Notes under the pieces: model-generated
What the model was told of the DNA's origin: nothing
Database searches by the model: none
What the model saw: the letters and a program-made list of their open reading frames with translations, nothing else
Program-made: the position numbers and the translations under genes
Source of the DNA: Bacillus sp. UNC438CL73TsuS30
Lineage (GTDB): Bacteria > Bacillota > Bacilli > Bacillales > Cytobacillaceae
Assembly: GCF_000482325.1 (NCBI RefSeq)
Contig: NZ_AXVA01000005.1
Coordinates: 199,653 to 263,652 of the forward strand
Direction of reading: 5' to 3'
DNA: 64,000 bases
Shown here: piece by piece, positions 9,356 to 19,651 of the stretch
How the letters are laid out: every line of letters begins with the position of its first letter
Position numbering within the stretch: the first letter of the stretch is position 1

Positions 9356-10612
9356 TTGTTTAAATTTAATGATGAAAAAGGGCAATTAAAATGTTCTTTC
9401 TGTGGTAAAACACAGGATCAAGTTCGAAAGCTGGTTGCGGGTCCAGGAGTTTATATATGTGATGAGTGTATCGAGCTTTGCACAGAGATTGTTGAGGAAG
9501 AACTTGGAACAGAAGAAGAGGTAGAATTTAAAGATGTTCCAAAGCCAAAGGAAATTTGTGAAATTCTTGATGAATATGTCATCGGCCAGGATCAGGCAAA
9601 GAAATCATTATCGGTAGCCGTTTATAATCACTATAAGCGGATTAATTCCAATAGTAAGATTGATGATGTTGAGCTTGCGAAGAGTAATATTTGTATGATT
9701 GGACCAACTGGTAGTGGGAAAACGTTATTGGCACAAACATTAGCCCGCATCCTTAACGTACCATTTGCGATTGCTGATGCAACTTCATTAACCGAGGCTG
9801 GATATGTTGGCGAAGATGTTGAAAATATTTTGCTTAAATTAATCCAAGCTGCTGATTATGATGTAGAAAAGGCAGAAAAGGGCATCATTTATATTGATGA
9901 AATTGATAAAATTGCCCGTAAATCGGAAAATCCATCGATTACAAGAGATGTCTCCGGTGAAGGCGTTCAACAGGCATTATTAAAAATTCTTGAAGGTACG
10001 GTTGCAAGTGTTCCTCCACAAGGCGGCAGAAAACATCCGCATCAAGAATTTATCCAAATTGATACAACGAATATTCTATTTATTTGCGGTGGTGCATTTG
10101 ATGGCATCGAACCAATCATTAAACGCCGTTTAGGGCAAAAAGTCATTGGATTCGGCTCAGATGTTAAGACTCAAGAAATTGGACAAAAAGAGCTTCTTTC
10201 AAAAGTATTGCCTGAGGACTTGCTTCGCTTTGGCTTAATTCCGGAATTTATCGGACGTTTGCCTGTTATTGCAAGCCTTGAGCAATTAGATGAAGGTGCT
10301 TTAATTGAAATCTTAACGAAGCCGAAGAATGCTTTGGTGAAGCAATATCAAAAAATGCTTGAGATTGATGATGTAAATCTTGAATTCGAAGAAGGCGCTC
10401 TAGTGGAAATCGCGAAAAAAGCGATTGAACGAAAAACAGGTGCCCGCGGGTTACGTTCTATTATTGAAGGAATCATGCTTGATGTGATGTTTGATCTTCC
10501 ATCAAGAGATGATATCACGAAGTGTATCATCACGCAGGAAACGGTTTTAGATAACAGTGAACCGAAGCTGATTCTAGAGGATGGAACTGTAGCCAACGAA
10601 AAATCTGCATAA
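9356..10612 (+). CDS. clpX: ClpX, ATPase subunit of ClpXP
   Basis: ClpX is the AAA+ unfoldase that feeds substrates to the ClpP peptidase. The N-terminal zinc-binding domain has four cysteines (Cys13, 16, 35, 38). The ATPase core has Walker A GPTGSGKT (116-123), Walker B IYIDEID (about 178-184) and the sensor region RKTGARGLR. The ClpP-docking loop contains IGF. The start is TTG 9356, 5 nt after AAGGGGTGAAA, and gives the conserved MFKFN(D/E)[12 protein letters not shown]. Upstream in-frame codons back to 9302 are not conserved. Length is 418 aa; clpP lies elsewhere. Confidence 0.97.
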   Translation: MFKFNDEKGQLKCSFCGKTQDQVRKLVAGPGVYICDECIELCTEIVEEELGTEEEVEFKDVPKPKEICEILDEYVIGQDQAKKSLSVAVYNHYKRINSNSKIDDVELAKSNICMIGPTGSGKTLLAQTLARILNVPFAIADATSLTEAGYVGEDVENILLKLIQAADYDVEKAEKGIIYIDEIDKIARKSENPSITRDVSGEGVQQALLKILEGTVASVPPQGGRKHPHQEFIQIDTTNILFICGGAFDGIEPIIKRRLGQKVIGFGSDVKTQEIGQKELLSKVLPEDLLRFGLIPEFIGRLPVIASLEQLDEGALIEILTKPKNALVKQYQKMLEIDDVNLEFEEGALVEIAKKAIERKTGARGLRSIIEGIMLDVMFDLPSRDDITKCIITQETVLDNSEPKLILEDGTVANEKSA

Positions 10613-10661
10613 TGAAAAAGTGTTAAAGTACCTAATTACAGGCACTTTAGCTAAACAATCA

Positions 10662-10696
10662 AAGAACCCGGCGTTGTGCCAGGTTCTTTTTTTTCT
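10662..10696 (+). terminator. Terminator after clpX
   Basis: AAGAACC (10662-10668) pairs with GGTTCTT (10682-10688), with inner GGC/GCC, followed by eight T. Confidence 0.9.
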
Positions 10697-10785
10697 TACC
10701 AAACCGCACAATTTGTGGTTTATTACACCCAATCGCAGGAAATACTGAAAATATCTATCAGAATTAATCTGCAGGAGGGGATAGT

Positions 10786-12453
10786 ATGAGTTGGACGGGG
10801 ATTGCCTTATTTATACAGCTCTTTTTTGGAATCATCATTGGACTATATTTTTGGAATTTGCTTCGAAATCAGCGAACACAAAAAGTATCCATCGATAGAG
10901 AATCAAGAAAGGAAATGGAGCAGCTTCGTAAAATGAGATCCATTTCTTTAACCGAACCATTATCAGAAAAAGTACGTCCTACTAGCTTTAAAGATATTGT
11001 TGGGCAGGAGGATGGAATTAAATCATTAAAGGCGGCATTATGCGGTCCCAATCCACAGCATGTCATCATTTACGGACCGCCTGGTGTGGGGAAAACAGCT
11101 GCAGCCCGCCTAGTTCTTGAGGAAGCGAAAAAAAATAGCAAATCACCATTCAAACCGGCATCTGTTTTTATTGAACTTGATGCGACAACCGCCCGTTTTG
11201 ATGAACGGGGAATTGCCGACCCATTAATCGGTTCTGTTCATGACCCAATCTATCAAGGGGCTGGGGCTATGGGACAAGCTGGAATTCCACAGCCAAAGCA
11301 AGGCGCTGTAACAAATGCACATGGCGGTGTATTATTTATTGATGAAATAGGTGAATTGCATCCTATCCAAATGAATAAATTGTTAAAGGTGTTAGAGGAT
11401 CGGAAGGTTTTCCTAGAAAGTGCCTATTATCATGAGGAAAATAATCAAATCCCAACACACATCCATGATATTTTTAAAAATGGACTCCCAGCCGATTTCC
11501 GGTTAATTGGGGCAACAACAAGAACACCGAATGAAATTCCCCCGGCGATTCGTTCGCGCTGTATGGAAGTGTTCTTCCGTGAATTAAGCGAGGAGGAAAT
11601 TAGTTTAGTTGCAAGAAAAGCAGCAGATAAAGTGAATCTATCCATAAGTGAAAACGGTGTGGAAACACTTTCAAACTATGCAAGAAACGGACGGGAAGCA
11701 GTTAATTTAGTGCAAATTGCAGCCGGCCTCGCCATTCAAGAGGAACGAGACTTTTTAAAAGACGAAGATATTGAATGGGTGATTCATTCCAGTCAAATGT
11801 CACCGCGCATGGAAAGAAAAATTAATGATGATTCCCAAGTTGGTCTTGTGAATGGGCTTGCTGTTTATGGCCCGAATTCCGGTGCGCTTCTAGAAATTGA
11901 AGTAACGGTCATTCCGGCAAAGGAAAAGGGTTCGATTAATATTACTGGTATTGTGGAAGAGGAAAGTATTGGCGGTCAAGGCAAATCGATTCGCCGCAAA
12001 AGTATGGCACGCGGTTCGATTGAAAATGTGATTACCGTATTACGTTCGATGGGAGTTCCTGCTGATGACTTCGATATCCATGTGAATTTTCCAGGTGGAG
12101 TTCCAATTGACGGACCGTCAGCGGGAATTGCGATGGCAACCGGAATTTATTCGGCCATTTATAAAATCCCAATCGATAACAAGGTAGCCATGACTGGGGA
12201 AATTAGCATTCATGGAAACGTCAAACCCATTGGCGGTGTTTATCCAAAGGTAAAAGCAGCGAAAAAGGCCGGTGCAGAAACGGTTATTATCCCGGAAGAA
12301 AATATGCAGTCAATTTTAAATGAAATTGAGGGCATCAATATCGTTCCAGTCACTCATTTACATGAAGTATTTGAGATTGCCTTGGTCAATGAGTTAGCTC
12401 TGAACAAAGTCATTCCGGCATCCATCGAACTTTCAAAGAAAGAATCTATTTGA
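10786..12453 (+). CDS. lonB: LonB, membrane-anchored ATP-dependent protease
   Basis: LonB is a Lon-type AAA+ serine protease that is forespore-specific (sigmaF) in B. subtilis. One transmembrane segment (residues 5-25) anchors it. Walker A is GPPGVGKT (97-104) and Walker B FIDEIGE. The C-terminal protease domain has the Ser-Lys dyad Ser445 (GPSAG) and Lys488 (GGVYPK). Length (555 aa) matches the family. It lacks the large N-terminal domain of LonA. It lies between clpX and lonA as in B. subtilis. No convincing sigmaF promoter could be assigned. Confidence 0.95.
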   Translation: MSWTGIALFIQLFFGIIIGLYFWNLLRNQRTQKVSIDRESRKEMEQLRKMRSISLTEPLSEKVRPTSFKDIVGQEDGIKSLKAALCGPNPQHVIIYGPPGVGKTAAARLVLEEAKKNSKSPFKPASVFIELDATTARFDERGIADPLIGSVHDPIYQGAGAMGQAGIPQPKQGAVTNAHGGVLFIDEIGELHPIQMNKLLKVLEDRKVFLESAYYHEENNQIPTHIHDIFKNGLPADFRLIGATTRTPNEIPPAIRSRCMEVFFRELSEEEISLVARKAADKVNLSISENGVETLSNYARNGREAVNLVQIAAGLAIQEERDFLKDEDIEWVIHSSQMSPRMERKINDDSQVGLVNGLAVYGPNSGALLEIEVTVIPAKEKGSINITGIVEEESIGGQGKSIRRKSMARGSIENVITVLRSMGVPADDFDIHVNFPGGVPIDGPSAGIAMATGIYSAIYKIPIDNKVAMTGEISIHGNVKPIGGVYPKVKAAKKAGAETVIIPEENMQSILNEIEGINIVPVTHLHEVFEIALVNELALNKVIPASIELSKKESI

Positions 12454-12459
12454 AAAATA

Positions 12460-12500
12460 AACTTCGGTTTGTAAACCAAAACAAACCGAAGTTTTTTATT
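12460..12500 (+). terminator. Terminator after lonB
   Basis: AACTTCGGTTTG (12460-12471) pairs perfectly with CAAACCGAAGTT (12482-12493), followed by T residues. Confidence 0.92.
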
Positions 12501-12559
12501 GGCATGGAAGAAAACAAGGGGATTGGGGAAAATAGAATTATTGTAGTTATTAGCTTATA

Positions 12560-12589
12560 TTAGACACTTTTTTTTAAATAGGATAGAAT
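12560..12589 (+). promoter_or_regulatory. Candidate sigmaA promoter of lonA
   Basis: TTAGAC (12560-12565), an 18-bp spacer and TAGAAT (12584-12589) lie 60 bp before the lonA start. Confidence 0.6.
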
Positions 12590-12648
12590 TGTACAAAGAT
12601 GAATTCTAATTCACTAATGGAAATATTGATTTTTGGAGGTGCAGTAAT

Positions 12649-14976
12649 TTGGCGAAAAACAATGAAATAATCGTCCCCCTCCTGCCGCTTCGGGGGCTGC
12701 TTGTTTATCCGACAATGGTCCTTCATTTAGATGTAGGACGGGAAAGATCGGTTCAAGCCCTAGAAAAAGCGATGGTAGATGACCACTTAATTTTTTTAAC
12801 AACCCAAAAAGATGTGTCGATAGATGAGCCTTTGGAAGAAGACATATATAAGCTTGGGACTTTGACAAAGGTAAAGCAAATGCTGAAGCTCCCAAATGGG
12901 ACCATCCGCGTCTTGGTGGAAGGGTTAAGCAGGGCTGAAATCGTATCATTCCATGACGAAGAAGATTATTATTCTGTTGTCATTCAAACATACGATGACC
13001 CGGATACAAAAGATGTGGAAGATCAAGCCCTGATGAGAACGATGCTTGATTATTTCGAGCAATACATAAAACTATCGAAAAAAATCTCTGCTGAAACCTT
13101 TGCATCCGTTACCGATATTGAAGAACCCGGAAGAATGGCAGATATCATTGCCTCCCATTTACCGATTAAACTAAAGGATAAGCAGACGATTCTTGAAACG
13201 ATTGACGTGAAAGAACGGATGAGCCTCGTCATCGATACCATCCATAATGAAAAAGAAGTCCTTAATCTTGAAAAGAAAATCGGCCAGCGAGTAAAGCGCT
13301 CAATGGAAAGAACGCAAAAGGAATATTATTTGCGTGAACAGATGAAGGCGATTCAAAAAGAATTAGGTGATAAGGAAGGCAAAACCGGAGAGGTTGCTGA
13401 TCTTACTGAAAAGATTGAAAACGCCGGAATGCCGGACCATGTAAAACAAACCGCATTGAAAGAATTGGATCGTTACGAAAAAGTTCCATCCAGCTCTGCT
13501 GAAAGTGCTGTAATCCGCAATTATATTGAATGGTTAATTTCGATTCCATGGTCAAAGAAAACGGACGATGATATTGATATTAATCGTGCGGAGCGAATTT
13601 TAAATGAAGATCATTATGGTCTTGAAAAGGTGAAAGAGCGAGTACTTGAATATTTAGCGGTTCAAAAGCTGACCAATTCCTTGAAAGGACCCATTCTTTG
13701 TTTAGCTGGACCTCCAGGGGTTGGGAAAACAAGTCTGGCAAAATCGATTGCGACTTCACTAAATCGTAATTTTGTCCGAATTTCTCTTGGCGGTGTTCGT
13801 GATGAATCGGAAATTCGCGGCCACAGAAGAACCTATGTCGGTGCAATGCCGGGAAGAATTATTCAAGGAATGAAAAAGGCAGGCACGATTAACCCAGTCT
13901 TTTTACTCGATGAGATCGATAAGATGTCCAGTGATTTCCGCGGCGATCCTTCGGCAGCCATGCTTGAAGTCCTTGATCCGGAACAAAATCATAATTTTAG
14001 CGATCATTATATTGAAGAGACGTATGATTTATCAAAGGTCATGTTTATTGCCACGGCCAATAATTTGTCTACCATTCCGGGGCCGTTGTTAGACAGAATG
14101 GAAATTATTACGATTGCGGGCTATACCGAAATTGAAAAAGTTCATATTACAAGAGATCACTTGTTACCAAAACAAATTAAAGAAAATGGACTTTCAAAGG
14201 GAATTCTTCAGGTTCGTGATGATGCAATTTTAAAGGTTGTCCGATATTATACACGTGAAGCAGGGGTTCGGAGTCTTGAACGGCAAATGGCGACCCTTTG
14301 CCGAAAAACGGCTAAAATCGTTGTTTCCGGTGAGAAAAAACGAGTTATTATTACCGAAAAAAACATCGAGGAATTTTTAGGCAAGCCAAGATTCCGTTAT
14401 GGCCAGGCGGAAGCTGAAGATCAGGTGGGGGTTGCAACCGGATTAGCGTACACAACTGTTGGCGGGGATACGCTGCAAATTGAAGTTTCATTGGCACCAG
14501 GGAAAGGCAAGTTAGTCTTAACAGGTAAACTTGGTGATGTTATGAAGGAGTCGGCCCAGGCGGCATTCAGTTATGTTCGTTCGAAGGCGAAGGAACTTGG
14601 CATCGAGGAAGATTTCCATGAAAAACATGATATCCATATTCATGTTCCGGAAGGTGCCGTTCCGAAAGACGGGCCATCTGCAGGGATCACCATTGCCACG
14701 GCGCTTGTCTCAGCATTATCCGGCAGACCAATCCGCCGCGAAGTCGGAATGACAGGAGAAATCACGTTAAGAGGACGTGTTCTTCCAATTGGCGGATTAA
14801 AAGAGAAAACTTTAAGTGCTCATAGAGCCGGATTAACAAAGGTCATTCTCCCGAAGGATAATGAAAAGGATATAGAGGATATACCAGAAAGTATTCGAAA
14901 TGAAATTGAGTTTGTGCTTGTATCGCATGTAGATGAGGTATTAAAACATGCTCTGCTTGAAGGAGTCATAAAATGA
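12649..14976 (+). CDS. lonA: LonA, ATP-dependent protease La
   Basis: LonA is the soluble hexameric quality-control protease. It has an N-terminal substrate-recognition domain (1-200), a coiled-coil linker, an AAA+ module with GPPGVGKT and LLDEIDKM, and a C-terminal protease domain. The catalytic dyad is Ser677 (GPSAG) and Lys720 (GGLKEK). Length (775 aa) is typical. The start is TTG 12649, 7 nt after GGAGGTG (12635-12641). The stop overlaps the engB start by 4 nt, so the two are translationally coupled. Confidence 0.97.
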   Translation: MAKNNEIIVPLLPLRGLLVYPTMVLHLDVGRERSVQALEKAMVDDHLIFLTTQKDVSIDEPLEEDIYKLGTLTKVKQMLKLPNGTIRVLVEGLSRAEIVSFHDEEDYYSVVIQTYDDPDTKDVEDQALMRTMLDYFEQYIKLSKKISAETFASVTDIEEPGRMADIIASHLPIKLKDKQTILETIDVKERMSLVIDTIHNEKEVLNLEKKIGQRVKRSMERTQKEYYLREQMKAIQKELGDKEGKTGEVADLTEKIENAGMPDHVKQTALKELDRYEKVPSSSAESAVIRNYIEWLISIPWSKKTDDDIDINRAERILNEDHYGLEKVKERVLEYLAVQKLTNSLKGPILCLAGPPGVGKTSLAKSIATSLNRNFVRISLGGVRDESEIRGHRRTYVGAMPGRIIQGMKKAGTINPVFLLDEIDKMSSDFRGDPSAAMLEVLDPEQNHNFSDHYIEETYDLSKVMFIATANNLSTIPGPLLDRMEIITIAGYTEIEKVHITRDHLLPKQIKENGLSKGILQVRDDAILKVVRYYTREAGVRSLERQMATLCRKTAKIVVSGEKKRVIITEKNIEEFLGKPRFRYGQAEAEDQVGVATGLAYTTVGGDTLQIEVSLAPGKGKLVLTGKLGDVMKESAQAAFSYVRSKAKELGIEEDFHEKHDIHIHVPEGAVPKDGPSAGITIATALVSALSGRPIRREVGMTGEITLRGRVLPIGGLKEKTLSAHRAGLTKVILPKDNEKDIEDIPESIRNEIEFVLVSHVDEVLKHALLEGVIK

Positions 14977-15557
14977 AAGTAACAAGTGCAGATATTGTTA
15001 TCAGTGCTGTAAGGCCAGAGCAATATCCTGAAACAGATATACCGGAATTCGCCTTAGCAGGGCGATCCAATGTAGGAAAATCATCGTTTATTAATCGAAT
15101 GTTAGGTCGAAAAGCTTTAGCAAGGATTTCTTCCAAGCCAGGAAAAACACAAACCTTAAACTTTTTTATCATAAATGAAGTGCTCCATTTTGTTGATGTT
15201 CCTGGTTATGGCTATGCTAAGGTTTCAAAAACGGAGCGTGCTGCCTGGGGGAAAATGATTGAAACATACTTAACAACCCGGGAACAGCTAAATGCCGTTG
15301 TCTTAATTGTTGACTTAAGACATCCGCCGACACAGGACGATATCATGATGTATGATTTTTTAAAGCATTACGAAATCCCCTGTATCATTATCGCCACGAA
15401 GGCGGATAAAATCCCAAAAGGGAAATGGCAAAAGCATTTAAAGGTAACCCGTGAAACCTTGGATCTAGACCCGAATGACCATATTGTTCTTTTTTCATCA
15501 GAAACTGGTTTAGGGAAAGATCAGGTCTGGTCGCTGCTGCAAAGCTATATGAAATAA
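14973..15557 (+). CDS. engB: Ribosome biogenesis GTPase EngB (YsxC)
   Basis: This essential small GTPase acts in late assembly of the 50S ribosomal subunit. G1 is GRSNVGKSS (30-38), G3 is DVPGYG (75-80) and G4 is TKAD (about 142-145). Length (194 aa) equals B. subtilis YsxC. It is coupled to lonA by ATGA overlap and followed by a repeat-like element and a strong palindromic terminator. Confidence 0.96.
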   Translation: MKVTSADIVISAVRPEQYPETDIPEFALAGRSNVGKSSFINRMLGRKALARISSKPGKTQTLNFFIINEVLHFVDVPGYGYAKVSKTERAAWGKMIETYLTTREQLNAVVLIVDLRHPPTQDDIMMYDFLKHYEIPCIIIATKADKIPKGKWQKHLKVTRETLDLDPNDHIVLFSSETGLGKDQVWSLLQSYMK

Positions 15558-15559
15558 GA

Positions 15560-15631
15560 AAAGCGAAAGCGCCTCGTTCAGCCCCGACAAGTGCTGAAGC
15601 AACCTAGAGGGGCTAGGCGCTGCAGCTAGAC
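15560..15631. repeat. Probable dispersed intergenic repeat with paired stems
   Basis: GCGCCT (15569-15574) and AGCCCC (15580-15585) pair in the same order with GGGGCT (15609-15614) and AGGCGC (15615-15620), giving a two-part stem around a loop of about 23 nt. From memory, similar GCGCCT...AGCCCCGACAAG elements are scattered through many Bacillus genomes. That cannot be tested within this window, which has one copy. Confidence 0.55.
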
Positions 15632-15665
15632 AAAATAAACGCCCGGGATCCCGGGCGTTTATTTT
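15632..15665. terminator. Bidirectional terminator, perfect 34-bp palindrome
   Basis: Every base from 15632 to 15665 pairs about the centre GGATCC, giving 17-bp arms with A-rich and T-rich ends. It serves engB on the plus strand and the membrane-protein gene on the minus strand, whose stop codon (15659-15661) lies inside it. Confidence 0.92.
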
Positions 15666-16147
15666 TTGCGTTTCAGTATAAAATAAATACCAACAATGAT
15701 TAAGAGGACGGGCCAATATTTCCAAACAACGGACAAACCGTTTTGCAGAAAGTCGAAATATCCGGCAATTTTATCATAAAAAAGCAGCAAAACTGCTAAA
15801 ATTAAAAATAAGAAGGCTTGAAATAAACCTGTATTCGCTTTTTGAAAACGAAGAAAAAACCCTAAAGAAATAATCAGCATGAGCATTCCAATCGTGTTCT
15901 GCGGCCAAAAAGATACATGTCCGACAAGATGAAAATGCAAACCAAAACCAAACATAATCACCCCGGGAAGAATTCCCTCATGGTCCTTAGCGGCATAGCC
16001 TTGACCAAGGAAAGCTGCGCCAACAATAAGAAGCAAGGTCGGCCACGTATAAAATTGTTTAAAAAGAGTGAAATGAGATTGCTGTAGTAAAAAATAGGCT
16101 CCAAAGCCAATCAGAATAATTCCAGGAAAAATTCGTTGATTTTTCAT
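15659..16147 (-). CDS. LiaI/LiaF-type transmembrane-domain protein
   Basis: This 162-aa integral membrane protein has about six hydrophobic segments in short hairpins. The repeated pattern is (F/I)(L)PGxIxxGFGxxFLL, then WPxxLLIVG, once near residues 5-45 and again near 60-75 and 140-158 (KYWPVLLIIVGIYFIL). This is typical of the LiaF transmembrane-region domain. The C-terminal sensor-inhibitor domain of LiaF is absent, so a LiaFSR role cannot be claimed. It is divergent from hemA and single. The start has only a weak GGTGGT site. Confidence 0.75.
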   Translation of the reverse strand: MKNQRIFPGIILIGFGAYFLLQQSHFTLFKQFYTWPTLLLIVGAAFLGQGYAAKDHEGILPGVIMFGFGLHFHLVGHVSFWPQNTIGMLMLIISLGFFLRFQKANTGLFQAFLFLILAVLLLFYDKIAGYFDFLQNGLSVVWKYWPVLLIIVGIYFILKRKK

Positions 16148-16309
16148 CTAAACCACCACTTCCAGAAAGGTTTACTTGAATATCGTTCGTTTTTTTGATA
16201 CTGTACATAAGGAAGGAATTTGTCGAAATAGAATCCTTATCAATTCATAATCATATCATATAGTTTCATTTTCTGTTCACATTTTTCGGGTAAATAAACA
16301 AATTACCCA

Positions 16310-16326
16310 TGGTATAATCATACTAG
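16310..16326 (+). promoter_or_regulatory. hemA promoter with extended -10 and PerR-box-like sequence
   Basis: TGGTATAAT (16310-16318) is an extended -10 without a good -35. The 15 bp at 16312-16326 match the PerR consensus TTATAATnATTATAA at 10 of 14 defined positions. PerR controls hemA in B. subtilis, so a PerR site is plausible; the match is imperfect. Confidence 0.45.
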
Positions 16327-16362
16327 TTAAATTTGCAATCTTATGTGGGGGTGTCTTAATCA

Positions 16363-17706
16363 ATGCATATATTAGTGATCGGTGTAAACTATAAAACTGC
16401 CCCTGTAGAAATCCGTGAGCGGTTGACATTTAATCAATCCGATCTTGTGGATGCCATGAAAAAATTAAACGCAAAGAAAAGCATCCTGGAAAACATTATT
16501 CTTTCTACATGTAATCGTACGGAAATTTATGCGGTTGTCGATCAATTACATACAGGCCGCTATTATATAAAGGAATTTCTGTCAGAATGGTTCGGACTTG
16601 ACCAAGCGGAGTTTTCTCCGTATTTATTTGTGTATGAAGAAGATGGTGCAGTGGAGCATCTGTTCAATGTAACATGCGGATTAAATTCCATGGTTTTAGG
16701 GGAGACGCAGATTCTTGGACAGGTACGAACAAGTTTTATGCTTGCACAAGAAGAAAATATTACCGGCACCGTGTTTAACCACCTATTTAAACAGGCGGTA
16801 ACGGTGGCAAAACGGGGGCATTCTGAAACGGATATCGGGGCAAATGCCGTATCTGTCAGCTATGCTGCAGTTGAATTAGCGAAGAAAATCTTCGGTTCGT
16901 TATCCGGCAAGCACGTTTTAATTTTTGGTGCGGGAAAAATGGGCGAATTAGCTGCTCAAAACCTACATGGCAATGGGGTTAAAAAAGTAACGGTAATCAA
17001 CCGTACATTTGAAAAAGCACAAGAGCTTGCCACACGCTTTGGCGGTGAGGCAAGAGGACATGAAGAACTTCAAAAAGCGCTTGTAGAAGCAGATATTTTA
17101 ATCAGCTCAACAGGAGCAAAGGATTTTGTCATCACAAAGCCAATGATGGCAAAGGTCGAAAAAGCGCGGAAGGGCAAGCCCTTATTTATGGTCGATATTG
17201 CCGTGCCGCGTGATCTAGATCCGCAAATTGCTGAGCTTGAAAATGTATTCCTTTACGATATTGATGACCTAGAAGGCATAGTGGAAGCGAACCTGCAGGA
17301 GCGCAAGAGAGCTGCTGAGAAAATCATGCTGATGATTGAAAAGGAAATCGTTGAATTCAAGCAATGGCTTGGCACGCTTGGTGTCGTACCGGTCATTTCA
17401 GCACTTAGAGAAAAAGCCCTTGCGATTCAGGCCGAAACAATGGTTAGCTTGGAACGAAAGCTTCCAAACTTATCAGACCGAGACATAAAAGTATTAAATA
17501 AGCATACAAAGAGCATTATTAATCAGCTCCTAAAAGATCCAATTTTATCAGCAAAAGAATTGGCTGCAAGACCAGATGCGGAGCAGGCGATGGCATTATT
17601 TAAACAAATATTTAATATTGAAGAGCTTGTAAAGGAACAACAATTGAAAGCAGCTGAATCAAATCCTACACCCGTTTCTAAAGTTCAGGCTGCCTTTGAA
17701 GTCTAA
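16363..17706 (+). CDS. hemA: Glutamyl-tRNA reductase
   Basis: HemA reduces glutamyl-tRNA(Glu) with NADPH to glutamate-1-semialdehyde, the committed step of the C5 haem pathway. The catalytic Cys50 is in STCNRTE. The Rossmann motif is [12 protein letters not shown] (about 187-198). The C-terminal dimerisation helix follows. Length (447 aa) is standard. ATG 16363 follows GGGGGTG. It is the first gene of hemAXCDBL, and the hemX start is 11 bp downstream. Confidence 0.97.
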   Translation: MHILVIGVNYKTAPVEIRERLTFNQSDLVDAMKKLNAKKSILENIILSTCNRTEIYAVVDQLHTGRYYIKEFLSEWFGLDQAEFSPYLFVYEEDGAVEHLFNVTCGLNSMVLGETQILGQVRTSFMLAQEENITGTVFNHLFKQAVTVAKRGHSETDIGANAVSVSYAAVELAKKIFGSLSGKHVLIFGAGKMGELAAQNLHGNGVKKVTVINRTFEKAQELATRFGGEARGHEELQKALVEADILISSTGAKDFVITKPMMAKVEKARKGKPLFMVDIAVPRDLDPQIAELENVFLYDIDDLEGIVEANLQERKRAAEKIMLMIEKEIVEFKQWLGTLGVVPVISALREKALAIQAETMVSLERKLPNLSDRDIKVLNKHTKSIINQLLKDPILSAKELAARPDAEQAMALFKQIFNIEELVKEQQLKAAESNPTPVSKVQAAFEV

Positions 17707-17717
17707 GGGGCCGTTCG

Positions 17718-18551
17718 ATGTTTAGTGTCTTAATGACAAGGCTGCACGAACTTACCGTTGTTTTATATGCCTTCAGTGTGTTGTTATATTTTTTCGACTT
17801 CATTCACCATAACCGGAAGGCAAACCGTATTGCCTTCTGGTTACTTGCGTTTGTATGGATTTTGCAAACCGTCTTTTTATTTTTCTATATGGTTAAAACA
17901 GGGAGGTTCCCTGTGCTCACCATTTTTGAGGGACTCTATTTTTATGCCTGGGTATTAGTCACCTTATCACTTGGGATCAATCGTTTCTTACGGATTGATT
18001 TTATCGTCTTTTTTACCAATATCCTTGGCTTTATTGTCATGGCGATTCATACCTTTGCCCCGATGCAATACCATTCGCATGTGATGGCAAATCGGCTGGT
18101 TTCTGAATTGCTGCTGATTCATATCACGATGGCCATACTATCTTATGGTGCCTTTTCATTATCATTCGTTTTTTCCTTGTTGTATCTGCTCCAATATGAT
18201 TTATTGAAACGAAAGAAATGGGGTAAGCGATTATTAAGGCTTGCGGATTTGGAAAAACTGGAGAGACTGTCATACATAACTGCGATTATTGGTGTTCCAA
18301 TGCTATTGCTAGGCTTGATTTTAGGGCTGCAGTGGGCGTTTCTCAAACTGCCCGGGATGGATTGGTATGATATGAAGATCATCGGGTCGTTTTTATTGCT
18401 GACCGCCTATAGCATCTTTTTGTATTTACGGACTGTAAAAAACATCCATGGGAAAAATTTAGCCTTATGGAATGTCGCATCCTTTTTAATCGTATTAATT
18501 AACTTTTTCTTATTTGGTCGATTATCATCATTTCATTTGTGGTACTCGTAA
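17718..18551 (+). CDS. hemX: HemX, CcsA-like membrane protein
   Basis: This membrane protein has about eight hydrophobic helices and belongs to the cytochrome c assembly (CcsA/HemX) superfamily. In B. subtilis HemX lowers HemA abundance and so limits 5-aminolevulinate supply. Histidines His52-like (FIHHNRK) and those in MQYHSHVMAN lie at membrane edges, as in haem-handling relatives. Length is 277 aa. The start follows AAGGGGCCG. A structured gap separates it from hemC. Confidence 0.92.
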   Translation: MFSVLMTRLHELTVVLYAFSVLLYFFDFIHHNRKANRIAFWLLAFVWILQTVFLFFYMVKTGRFPVLTIFEGLYFYAWVLVTLSLGINRFLRIDFIVFFTNILGFIVMAIHTFAPMQYHSHVMANRLVSELLLIHITMAILSYGAFSLSFVFSLLYLLQYDLLKRKKWGKRLLRLADLEKLERLSYITAIIGVPMLLLGLILGLQWAFLKLPGMDWYDMKIIGSFLLLTAYSIFLYLRTVKNIHGKNLALWNVASFLIVLINFFLFGRLSSFHLWYS

Positions 18552-18559
18552 AGTGAAAC

Positions 18560-18700
18560 TTCAATCAGTGTGTTTTTTTCATCCCCCACTGATTGTTAGT
18601 TGAACCAATCGGGCTTTTACGGGCAGTTGATCCCCCATTTACACTTCCTGCATACGCTAAGCCTTAAAGTGGGGGTCTTACTGCCCGTTAATGCGGGATA
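18560..18700 (+). other. Structured intergenic element between hemX and hemC
   Basis: Two stem systems are visible. CAATCAGTG (18562-18570) pairs with CACTGATTG (18587-18595). Further on, ACGGGCAGT (18619-18627) and CCCCCA (18632-18637) pair with TGGGGG (18670-18675) and ACTGCCCGT (18680-18688), leaving a 4/4 internal loop. The second element ends about 15 nt before the hemC ribosome site. It could be a regulatory leader within the hem operon or a dispersed repeat; sequence alone does not decide. Confidence 0.6.
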
Positions 18701-18715
18701 AATTAGGAGGCAATC

Positions 18716-19651
18716 ATGAGAAAAATTATCGTAGGTTCCAGACGAAGCAAATTAGCATTAACTCAAACCAATTGGGTTATTGATCAGCTAAAAAAACTTG
18801 GTGCACCCTTTGAATTTGAAGTAAAAGAAATCGTGACCAAGGGTGATAAAATCCAAGATGTAACCCTTTCAAAGGTTGGCGGAAAAGGGTTATTTGTGAA
18901 AGAAATTGAACAGGCCATGCTAAACAAAGAGATTGATATGGCTGTGCACAGCATGAAGGATATGCCCGCCGTGCTGCCGGATGGACTTACGATTGGCTGC
19001 ATTCCTTTCCGTGAGGACCACCGTGATGCACTCATTTCCAGAGACCATATTAAGTTAAAGGATTTAAAACCAGGTGCGATTATTGGGACAAGCAGTTTAA
19101 GACGTAGTGCTCAGCTCTTAGTCCAGCGCCCTGATTTAGAAATTAAATGGATTCGCGGCAATGTCGATACAAGATTAAGCAAGTTGAAGGAAGAAGAATA
19201 TGATGCCATTATTCTAGCAGCAGCAGGTCTTTCCCGCCTTGGCTGGGCAAGTGAGACGGTTACGGAATTTTTAGATGCGGATCAATGCATCCCGGCTGTT
19301 GGTCAGGGTGCCTTATCGATTGAATGCCGTGAAGATGACCATGAACTTCTCGAATTATTTGAGAAATTCACCTGCAAAAAAACAGAGCTTGCTGTCCGCG
19401 CTGAGCGTGCTTTCTTGCAAAAAATGGAGGGCGGCTGCCAGGTACCAATTGCCGGCTTTGCAACCGTTGAAGAGAACGATGAAATTGCCCTGAAAGTTTT
19501 AGTCGCATCCCCTGAAGGAAGAGACGTATATAAAGAAGAGCTTCGCGGGAAAAATCCGGAAGAGTTAGGGGTTCAAGCAGCTGACCTTTTAATTCAAAAA
19601 GGGGCGAAAGACTTGATTGACCGGGTGAAGCGGGAGCTTGAGGGGAAATGA
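18716..19651 (+). CDS. hemC: Hydroxymethylbilane synthase (porphobilinogen deaminase)
   Basis: HemC joins four porphobilinogens into hydroxymethylbilane. The dipyrromethane cofactor attaches to Cys241 in GGCQVPIAG. Other family blocks are [23 protein letters not shown] and [11 protein letters not shown]. Length (311 aa) is normal. ATG 18716 follows AGGAGGC. It overlaps hemD by 4 nt. Confidence 0.97.
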   Translation: MRKIIVGSRRSKLALTQTNWVIDQLKKLGAPFEFEVKEIVTKGDKIQDVTLSKVGGKGLFVKEIEQAMLNKEIDMAVHSMKDMPAVLPDGLTIGCIPFREDHRDALISRDHIKLKDLKPGAIIGTSSLRRSAQLLVQRPDLEIKWIRGNVDTRLSKLKEEEYDAIILAAAGLSRLGWASETVTEFLDADQCIPAVGQGALSIECREDDHELLELFEKFTCKKTELAVRAERAFLQKMEGGCQVPIAGFATVEENDEIALKVLVASPEGRDVYKEELRGKNPEELGVQAADLLIQKGAKDLIDRVKRELEGK

